From: Spirochaetia bacterium | Lineage (GTDB): Bacteria > Spirochaetota > Spirochaetia > Treponematales > Treponemataceae | DNA: 7,467 nt | Direction: 5' to 3' | Assembly (NCBI GenBank): GCA_900769325.1 | Contig: CAAGGF010000132.1 | Location: 1-7,467, forward strand | Part shown: piece by piece, positions 1 through 5,312 of the stretch | How the letters are laid out: every line of letters starts with the position of its first letter | How positions within the stretch are numbered: position 1 is the stretch's first letter | Notes under the pieces: generated by a model | What the model saw: the letters and a program-made list of their open reading frames with translations, nothing else | Database searches by the model: none | Told to the model about the DNA's origin: nothing | Program-made: the position numbers and the translations under genes

Positions 1-1600
1 ATTTGATGTCGAGGGCGTAAGGAGTTGAAAGTTCATCCGGCGAATACGAAAAAGAGACAGTTTCTTCTATAAAATCAAAACTCACCCGGCTTACCGCTCC
101 ATAAAATTTTATCAAATCTGAAAAAGGCGTAAAAAATTTTTCTTTTGATTTTGATTTGAAAACTTCCCTGAAAAATTCTATCTGTATTTTTTCAATCTGA
201 CTGTGAGAAAAATTAAGGCATTCATCTTGAAAAGGATTTTTTCCGTAATTTTTATTTTCCACGAACCAGATGTAAAATTCTTCAAGAAGAACCGAAGGCC
301 TTTTGTTTAAAAATTTTGCGGCACTTAAAAACCACGAAACCGCCCGTCCCTGATTGTAAAAAAGATTTACAGAAAAACTCAGCATCTGCGCTTTTTTCAT
401 CTCTTTTTCAGAAAATGTATTGCTTTTTATAAGGTGATAAGGTGGCTTTTCCTGAAATTCCAGAAAAAACGAAGGGGATTTTTCATACAAATCTGTTCCC
501 GGAAGAACGCTCAACGGAAAAGTTTCAAGATTATTCGGATAAAGAGAAAGTGCAAAATCGATGCTCTTTTTAAATCCTTCAAGATTGTCGCCCGGAAGTC
601 CGTAAATCAAATCAAACCCGAAAACGACTCCTTCTTCATTTAAATAACCGATATTTCTTTTAAATTTTTTCTCGTCGAAAGTTCTGTTTACATTTTTTAA
701 AACCTGAAGATTAGACGACTGAAGTCCGATTTGAAGAGCACACGGAATTTTTGTAAACGCTTTGGAAAGGGCTCTGTCGATGAATTCTGCACGAACTTCA
801 AAATAGAAAAAAATTTGCGGTGCGTATTTTTCGATTAAATTTATAAGATGAATCGAGCGTTCTTTATTTATGTTATATGTTGGATCTAAGACGAAAACCT
901 GACGAATCTTTTCTTTTTTGAAAAACTGAAGTTCCTTTACAAGACGCTCTTCCGGGAAATACTGAATTTTCTTTTCGCCTCTTGACTCATAACAGTACGA
1001 GCAATTAAAAGGACAGCCGCGTGCAAGTTCCCAAAGAGAGCCTTCAAATTCTTTTACAGGAAGAGTTCCGTCTAAATACGGCGAATAAAGTTTTTCAACA
1101 TTTACAGGCTGAGTACGTTTTCCTTTTCCTAAAAAAAATTCATCGTTTTTAAAAACCCCTTCTGGAAGAGATTCCTTAATTTTTAAAATATCTTTTCCGT
1201 ATTTTTCAAGAAGAATTACAAGAGATAAAACAGCTTCTTCCCCTGCACCTTTTACGCACCAGTCAAAATTTTTAAACGGCTTTACAGAAGATGTAACTTC
1301 AGGTCCGCCTGCAATCACGACAGTTTCGGGAAAGATTTTTTTTACATACAAGGCAACATCTTCAAGTTCTTTTCTGTTCCAGACAAAAACGCTTAAAATA
1401 AGATAGTCAACTTTTCCAAAAGATACGATTTTTTCTGGAAGCGTAAATTTTTCTTCAAGGCTCTGATACAAAAGTTTCACGGAAAAATCTTTGAGGAAAG
1501 GAGAATGTTTTAACGATGAAGCAATACAGGCTGCACCTAAAGGAAGAGCCTGAGGAGATTTTTCTACAAGCAGAGTTGAACAGATTATTGATTTTCCCAT
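1..1600 (-). CDS. Cobalamin-binding-type radical SAM protein (DUF4080-like), C-terminus cut off by window edge
   Basis: The frame is open from the ATG at 1600 to the left edge, giving about 533 residues without a stop, so the C-terminus lies outside the window. Residues 1-140 look like the N-terminal B12-binding Rossmann-like domain of this family: PLGAACIASSLK near 20-31, an ILSVFVWN strand near 68-75, GGPEV at 98-102 and GAGEE at 118-122. Residues from about 187 form the radical SAM core, with the CPFNCSYC cluster motif (Cys196, Cys200, Cys203) that binds the 4Fe-4S cluster and S-adenosylmethionine. Further family blocks are VLDPTYNINKER, LQIGLQSSN and FDLIYGLPGD. The arrangement matches COG1032 proteins with a C-terminal DUF4080 region, whose substrate is unknown. 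I see no classical DxHxxG cobalamin-ligand motif, so B12 binding is inferred from the fold only. The gene overlaps the upstream FAD protein by 16 bases and is the last operon gene visible. Confidence 0.88.
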   Translation of the reverse strand, partial: MGKSIICSTLLVEKSPQALPLGAACIASSLKHSPFLKDFSVKLLYQSLEEKFTLPEKIVSFGKVDYLILSVFVWNRKELEDVALYVKKIFPETVVIAGGPEVTSSVKPFKNFDWCVKGAGEEAVLSLVILLEKYGKDILKIKESLPEGVFKNDEFFLGKGKRTQPVNVEKLYSPYLDGTLPVKEFEGSLWELARGCPFNCSYCYESRGEKKIQYFPEERLVKELQFFKKEKIRQVFVLDPTYNINKERSIHLINLIEKYAPQIFFYFEVRAEFIDRALSKAFTKIPCALQIGLQSSNLQVLKNVNRTFDEKKFKRNIGYLNEEGVVFGFDLIYGLPGDNLEGFKKSIDFALSLYPNNLETFPLSVLPGTDLYEKSPSFFLEFQEKPPYHLIKSNTFSEKEMKKAQMLSFSVNLFYNQGRAVSWFLSAAKFLNKRPSVLLEEFYIWFVENKNYGKNPFQDECLNFSHSQIEKIQIEFFREVFKSKSKEKFFTPFSDLIKFYGAVSRVSFDFIEETVSFSYSPDELSTPYALDIK

Positions 1601-3219
1601 GATTTTATAATCCTTGAAGCAGCATTTTCTCCGTCCATCGCAGAAGAGACAATTCCACCTGAATAACCGCTTCCTTCGCCGCACGGATAAAGAGATTTTA
1701 TAACTGTGCTTTCAAAAGTTTCAGGGTTTCGTAAAATTCTAACAGGAGTGCTCGTTCTTGTTTCAATTGCAATTAAAACGGCCTTATCGCTTATAAAGCC
1801 TTTCATTTTTTTGTCAAAAATTTTAAACGCTTCTTTAAGCCTTTTTGAAATGTGCTCTGGAAGCCACAAATCAAGCCTTGAAGATTTTACACCAGGCGTG
1901 TAACTTACTTCCGGGAACGAAATAGATTTTTTCCCGTCTAAAAAATCTTTCATCATTTGCGAAGGTGCCTTCTGATTTAACCCGTGCTTTCCGGCTTTTT
2001 TTTCAAGATATTTTCTAAACAAAAGAGAAGAAAGAGATTTGCTCCCGATTTTTTCTGCTTCAATAATAAATTCGTCTGGAACATCTTCAGGATAGATTTC
2101 AACTACAATCGCAGAATTTGACCATTTTGAATTGCGCGCACTTGAAGACATTCCGTTTACGACAATTTCACCGTTACAAGACGAAGAAGGAACTACAAAA
2201 CCGCCGGGACACATACAGAATGAATAAACGCCCCGATTTTCAACCTGTGCCTTAAGAGAATATTCTGCCGCTTCAAGAGTTTTTTTCCCGTGAAACTGAA
2301 TAAAATCAATCAGGCTTCTTGGATGCTCAAGTCGTACTCCGCATGAAAACGTTTTTGCTTCGATTGCATGTCTATTGATTTTTGCAATCATGTAATAAAT
2401 GTCATCAGCACTGTGCCCTGTTGCAAGAATTACGGCGTCAGAGAAAAATTTAATTTTTTCACCTGTTAAAAGATTTTCGCATAAAACACCAGAAACACAA
2501 GATTCGTGGTTATCTAAAGAAGATTCAATGACATTTCCTTTTGAATCCAAAAAGCCCGTACACTTTGTCGAAAAATGAAATTCGCCGCCAAGACTTATTA
2601 TAAAATTCCTTATGTTGTTTATGACTTTCGGAAGTTTTTCTGTTCCAATATGAGGGTGAGCATCAGTTAAAATTTTAGGATCAGCACCAAAATGAACAAG
2701 AATTTGAAGGCATTTTTTGATGTTTCCGCGTTTATTGCTTCTTGTATAAAGTTTTCCGTCAGAAAAAGTTCCGGCACCCCCTTCCCCGAAACAGTAATTT
2801 GAATTTTCATCTACATAATTTTCACGCGAAATAAGCGCAATATCTTTTCTCCGCTTTGAAGTCTCACAACCCCGCTCTATTATCACAGGTTTTATGCCAG
2901 ATTCAAGAAGTTTAAGGGCTGCAAAAAGTCCTGCAGGTCCTGAACCAATGATTACTGCTTTTTTTTCACCCGATGCCTTTTTCCATTGAGGAATAAAATT
3001 TTCTTCTTTTGAAACTTCTTCGTCGATGTAGACTCTGTATTTTAAATTTATCTTAATATTTTTCCGCCGGGCATCGACAGAGCGTTTTAAAAAGACAAAA
3101 TTATTTTTTTCACCACGCTGAATGTGATTTTTTTTTAATTCGGAAAAAATTTTTGCTTTTATAAGATTATCGTTTTTTTCTTCTTCAGGTAAAACTGAAA
3201 TCAAAACTTCACAAACCAT
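1585..3219 (-). CDS. COG2509-type FAD-dependent dehydrogenase (NAD(P)/FAD-dependent oxidoreductase)
   Basis: This is a 544-residue soluble flavoprotein of the uncharacterised COG2509 family. The N-terminal 80 residues form the small domain typical of the family, with RSVDARRKN near 47-54. Residues 88-116 are the FAD ADP-binding beta-alpha-beta unit, with GSGPAG at 92-97 and an acidic residue closing it in IIERG. NYCFGEGGAGTFSDGKLYTR at 141-160 is the most diagnostic block of the family. VILATGHSADD at 263-273 is the second nucleotide-binding ATG motif, and GEGSGYSGGIVSSAMDG at 514-530 is the C-terminal FAD-contacting block. Length is normal and no key motif is missing. The reaction and substrate are not established; an NAD(P)-linked redox role is inferred. 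The ATG lies 3 bases after the ispF stop with only a weak GGGAT upstream, so it is probably translated by coupling. Its 3' end overlaps the radical SAM gene. Confidence 0.9.
   Translation of the reverse strand: MVCEVLISVLPEEEKNDNLIKAKIFSELKKNHIQRGEKNNFVFLKRSVDARRKNIKINLKYRVYIDEEVSKEENFIPQWKKASGEKKAVIIGSGPAGLFAALKLLESGIKPVIIERGCETSKRRKDIALISRENYVDENSNYCFGEGGAGTFSDGKLYTRSNKRGNIKKCLQILVHFGADPKILTDAHPHIGTEKLPKVINNIRNFIISLGGEFHFSTKCTGFLDSKGNVIESSLDNHESCVSGVLCENLLTGEKIKFFSDAVILATGHSADDIYYMIAKINRHAIEAKTFSCGVRLEHPRSLIDFIQFHGKKTLEAAEYSLKAQVENRGVYSFCMCPGGFVVPSSSCNGEIVVNGMSSSARNSKWSNSAIVVEIYPEDVPDEFIIEAEKIGSKSLSSLLFRKYLEKKAGKHGLNQKAPSQMMKDFLDGKKSISFPEVSYTPGVKSSRLDLWLPEHISKRLKEAFKIFDKKMKGFISDKAVLIAIETRTSTPVRILRNPETFESTVIKSLYPCGEGSGYSGGIVSSAMDGENAASRIIKSWENQ
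1611..1615 (-). promoter_or_regulatory. Ribosome binding site for the radical SAM gene
   Basis: AAGGA on the minus strand ends 10 bases before the ATG at 1600. It lies inside the last codons of the FAD-dependent dehydrogenase gene. It supports this start codon and a translationally coupled overlap of 16 bases. Confidence 0.55.
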
Positions 3220-3222
3220 ATT

Positions 3223-3702
3223 TTAATCCCGTTTTGAAAGAAGACAGGAACACCACGCTTCAACTGCAAGAGACGAACCTACGCTGTCAAGTTTTTCTGC
3301 AGTTTTTGCTTTTACAAAAACCTGATTTTCGTTTACGCCAAGACATTCTGCAATTGACTTGATGACTTTAGCTCTATAAGGAAGAAATTTTGGTTTTTCA
3401 AGTTTTACAATGCAGTCAAGATTTTCAAGATTCCAGCCGTCTTCAAGAATTTTATTCCATACAATTTTTAAAAGAGAAACAGACGAAGCATCTTTCCATT
3501 TTTCATCTTCAGGAGGGAAAAAACTTCCAATGTCGCCAAGTGCACTTGCCCCTAAAAGAGCATCTATAATTGCATGCAAAAGCACATCGCCATCGGAATG
3601 AGCCTCTTCTCCTTTTGAAAAAGGAATTTCTATTCCGCCAAGAAGAAGCTTTCTTCCTTCTGAAAGCCTGTGAATGTCATAACCAGAACCGATTCTAATC
3701 AT
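3223..3702 (-). CDS. ispF: 2-C-methyl-D-erythritol 2,4-cyclodiphosphate synthase (IspF)
   Basis: IspF converts 4-diphosphocytidyl-2-C-methyl-D-erythritol 2-phosphate to the 2,4-cyclodiphosphate and CMP, the fifth step of the MEP isoprenoid pathway. It is a cytoplasmic homotrimer in known members. The protein has 159 residues, the usual length. GYDIHRL near the N-terminus supplies two metal ligands (Asp9, His11), and HSDGDVLLHAIIDALLGA at 35-52 supplies the third (His43). The block ALGDIGSFFPPED follows, and KTAEKLDSVG at 133-142 corresponds to the Thr-Glu-Lys nucleotide-binding loop. All active-site residues that I can check are present. The ATG has a good Shine-Dalgarno sequence. The gene sits 21 bases after ispD in the same reading frame, and 3 bases before the FAD dehydrogenase. 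Confidence 0.97.
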   Translation of the reverse strand: MIRIGSGYDIHRLSEGRKLLLGGIEIPFSKGEEAHSDGDVLLHAIIDALLGASALGDIGSFFPPEDEKWKDASSVSLLKIVWNKILEDGWNLENLDCIVKLEKPKFLPYRAKVIKSIAECLGVNENQVFVKAKTAEKLDSVGSSLAVEAWCSCLLSKRD

Positions 3703-3708
3703 TTTGTT

Positions 3709-3714
3709 TCCTCT
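3709..3714 (-). promoter_or_regulatory. Strong ribosome binding site for ispF
   Basis: AGAGGA on the minus strand lies 6 bases before the ispF ATG at 3702, in the 21-base gap after ispD. It is the best Shine-Dalgarno match in the operon and indicates that IspF is initiated independently rather than only by readthrough from IspD. Confidence 0.65.
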
Positions 3715-3723
3715 AAAAAAATT

Positions 3724-4458
3724 TTAAAGCGAAATTAAATCTTTTGGATATGTAATTTTAATATTTTTCTCATCTCCCGAAACGATTTTCACTTTACCAA
3801 TATATTTTCCCCAGATTTCAGTGTCATCCGTACATTCAAAACCTTCTTTTAAAGCGTTTTCATGTGCCTTTATAATAGAAGAAAGATTAAACCCTTGCGG
3901 AGTCTGAACTGAAACCATTTGCGTGCGTTTTAAATGATTTACGATAAAACCGTCTGAATCAATTAATTTTTGAGTATCGACCGGCATTATTCCCGGAGAA
4001 GATGAGCCGAATTTTAAAGACGAAGAAACGACATCTTTTATAATTTTTTCTGAAATGAAAGGACGTGCCCCGTCATGAATTAAAACTGTCCAGGACGGAA
4101 AATCATTTTTTTCAGTTTTTAAAATAAAATCTTCCAGCCATTTTAGTGCATTATACACAGATTTTTGCCGCGTATCAGAGCCTTCAACAAACTGAATTAA
4201 AAGTTTTTGATTTGAAATTAAATCTTTTAAATTTTGAGAAAATTCTTTATCTGCAAAAACCGCATTTTCCGCCTCAGAAAGAAGCCCTTTCGGATAAGTT
4301 ATTGCAAGAAGGCTTGGTTCAGAATATAAAACAATTTTTTTTACACATTCTGACAAAACAGTTCCGTCTTTACACGAAAGGAATTCTTTTTTAATTTTTC
4401 CTCCTAAACGCGAAGAAGAACCTGCGGCGGTAATTATTGCAGCTATTTTATTTTTCAT
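3724..4458 (-). CDS. ispD: 2-C-methyl-D-erythritol 4-phosphate cytidylyltransferase (IspD)
   Basis: IspD joins CTP and 2-C-methyl-D-erythritol 4-phosphate to give 4-diphosphocytidyl-2-C-methyl-D-erythritol, the third MEP-pathway step. The 244-residue protein is slightly longer than the usual 225-235. The N-terminal AAGSSSRLGGKIKKEFL at 11-27 is the CTP-binding signature, with Arg17 and Lys24 at the catalytic positions. GSDTRQKSVYNAL at 93-105, LIHDGARPF at 126-134 (metal-binding Asp129), Arg178, TPQGF at 186-190, TDDTE at 210-214 and GDEKNIKIT at 228-236 follow in the expected order. HDGARP replaces the common HDAARP, a conservative change. The ATG is 14 bases after the carD stop and has no clear Shine-Dalgarno sequence, so coupling to carD translation is likely. 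The only thing separating it from ispF in frame is a single TAA stop. Confidence 0.95.
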   Translation of the reverse strand: MKNKIAAIITAAGSSSRLGGKIKKEFLSCKDGTVLSECVKKIVLYSEPSLLAITYPKGLLSEAENAVFADKEFSQNLKDLISNQKLLIQFVEGSDTRQKSVYNALKWLEDFILKTEKNDFPSWTVLIHDGARPFISEKIIKDVVSSSLKFGSSSPGIMPVDTQKLIDSDGFIVNHLKRTQMVSVQTPQGFNLSSIIKAHENALKEGFECTDDTEIWGKYIGKVKIVSGDEKNIKITYPKDLISL

Positions 4459-4472
4459 AAGATTTTAATGAA

Positions 4473-5141
4473 TTAAAAATCGGCGTCGTCGTCAAAATCA
4501 TCCTGAGAATCGATTTCTGAATCTTGATCGTCCATATCATCAGAATCATCGTCTTCATCTTTGTCTTTTGAATCTGTTACATCGCTCATTAAATCATCAT
4601 CTTCGTCTTCATCATCAAAAGGATTATGTTTTACTTTAAGCATTGCTCCAGGCGGCTCGAGTTTTGTCATGATTTCTGTTTCGACTTCTTTTGGATCTCT
4701 TTTCATGGCGATTGAAATTTCATCCTGAAGAAGTTTTTTTGCCTGATCATAGAGTTTTCGCTCAAGAATAGGAAGTTCTTTTACTTTGCTTCTATTATAA
4801 AGGCAGCGGACAATCTGTGCGATATCTGCGATTGTACCTTTTTTTAGAAGGTCTAAGTTTGACTGATAGCGCACTTTCCAATCTGAAGTAATGGAACCGA
4901 CTTCTTCTGAAAGAATATTAATTGCACTTTGCGCTTCTTCTGCATTTACGATAGAACGGATTCCAAGTTCACTTGCTTTTTCAACAGGAACTAAAACAAT
5001 CATATCTGATGCTTCAATATACATTTTATAATAAAGCTGGCTGACTCCACGGAATTCTTTTTCAAAAATTTCTGTTATTCTGCCGACACCCTGACTTGGA
5101 TAAACTACATCTTGTCCAATATTGAATTTAATTTCACTCAT
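4473..5141 (-). CDS. carD: CarD/CdnL-family transcription regulator with a highly acidic C-terminal tail
   Basis: CarD-family proteins bind the RNA polymerase beta subunit and stabilise open promoter complexes. From the preferred ATG at 5141 the protein has 222 residues. Residues 3-60 form the Tudor-like RNA-polymerase-interacting domain, with FNIGQDVVYPSQGVGRI at 6-22. Residues 70-160 are the helical DNA-binding domain, including SDWKVRYQSN at 86-95, whose tryptophan (Trp88) matches the one that wedges into the upstream edge of the promoter bubble in characterised members. Residues 175-222 are a low-complexity tail in which 29 of 48 residues are Asp or Glu, an unusual addition. An alternative in-frame ATG at 5159 adds MIILCN, but the family normally begins close to the IGQDVVYP block and neither ATG has a Shine-Dalgarno sequence. 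It is first in the minus-strand operon and divergent from the helicase gene. Confidence 0.92.
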   Translation of the reverse strand: MSEIKFNIGQDVVYPSQGVGRITEIFEKEFRGVSQLYYKMYIEASDMIVLVPVEKASELGIRSIVNAEEAQSAINILSEEVGSITSDWKVRYQSNLDLLKKGTIADIAQIVRCLYNRSKVKELPILERKLYDQAKKLLQDEISIAMKRDPKEVETEIMTKLEPPGAMLKVKHNPFDDEDEDDDLMSDVTDSKDKDEDDDSDDMDDQDSEIDSQDDFDDDADF

Positions 5142-5149
5142 ATTACACA

Positions 5150-5178
5150 ATATTATCATATTTTTAACATAAAATCAA
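5150..5178 (-). promoter_or_regulatory. Candidate promoter of the carD-ispD-ispF operon
   Basis: On the minus strand TTGATT (5178-5173) and TAATAT (5155-5150) are separated by 17 bases, each matching four of six consensus positions. Transcription would start near 5143, about two bases before the ATG at 5141. If the promoter is real, the carD mRNA is leaderless or nearly so, and the upstream ATG at 5159 would not be transcribed. The AT-rich background makes chance matches common. Confidence 0.35.
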
Positions 5179-5241
5179 ATACGGTTTTAAAATTTACAAG
5201 TCTGAAATCAAACTTTCCCTGAACATAAAAATTCCACCCGG

Positions 5242-5263
5242 AAGATTCCCTAAAAAGATTCCC
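5242..5263. repeat. Two 9-bp direct repeats AAGATTCCC, 13-bp period, upstream of the helicase promoter
   Basis: AAGATTCCC occurs at 5242-5250 and again at 5255-5263. A related CTTTCCC lies at 5213-5219. The pair ends about 10 bases before the candidate -35 box of the helicase gene, where a regulator could bind. A 13-bp period is not a helical turn, and the repeat may be coincidental. Confidence 0.3.
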
Positions 5264-5273
5264 AAATAGTTTG

Positions 5274-5302
5274 TTGAATTTATATTTTTTTTCTATTACA
5301 AT
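5274..5302 (+). promoter_or_regulatory. Candidate sigma-70-type promoter of the DEAD-box helicase gene
   Basis: TTGAAT at 5274-5279 and TACAAT at 5297-5302 are separated by exactly 17 bases. The -10 box matches five of six consensus positions. Transcription would begin near 5309, about four bases before the ATG at 5313, so the message would have almost no leader. No Shine-Dalgarno sequence precedes that ATG, which fits. Confidence 0.45.
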
Positions 5303-5312
5303 TAATAATCTT

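Noticed and set aside
434..643. Plus-strand open frame of 69 codons with a basic translation
   Set aside because: It is antisense to the radical SAM gene, which is continuous across this span, and its Lys-rich content follows from AT-rich DNA.
3714..3726. T-run after ispD as a possible terminator
   Set aside because: No stable hairpin precedes the run of seven T on the minus strand; AT-rich runs of this kind occur all over the window.
4146..4394. Plus-strand open frame of 82 codons antisense to ispD
   Set aside because: It lies entirely inside conserved ispD, has no recognisable domain and no ribosome binding site.
4473..4619. Asp codon runs at the carD 3' end as a tandem DNA repeat
   Set aside because: The GAT/GAC/GAA runs have no fixed unit or period; they are better described as low-complexity coding sequence.
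5142..5159. Upstream ATG for carD adding MIILCN
   Set aside because: The added residues do not resemble the family N-terminus, and the ATG overlaps the candidate -10 region. It is not excluded without transcript data.
5271..5312. TTG start giving a 14-residue longer helicase
   Set aside because: The extra residues are hydrophobic and not family-like, overlap the candidate promoter elements, and the downstream ATG gives a normal N-terminus.
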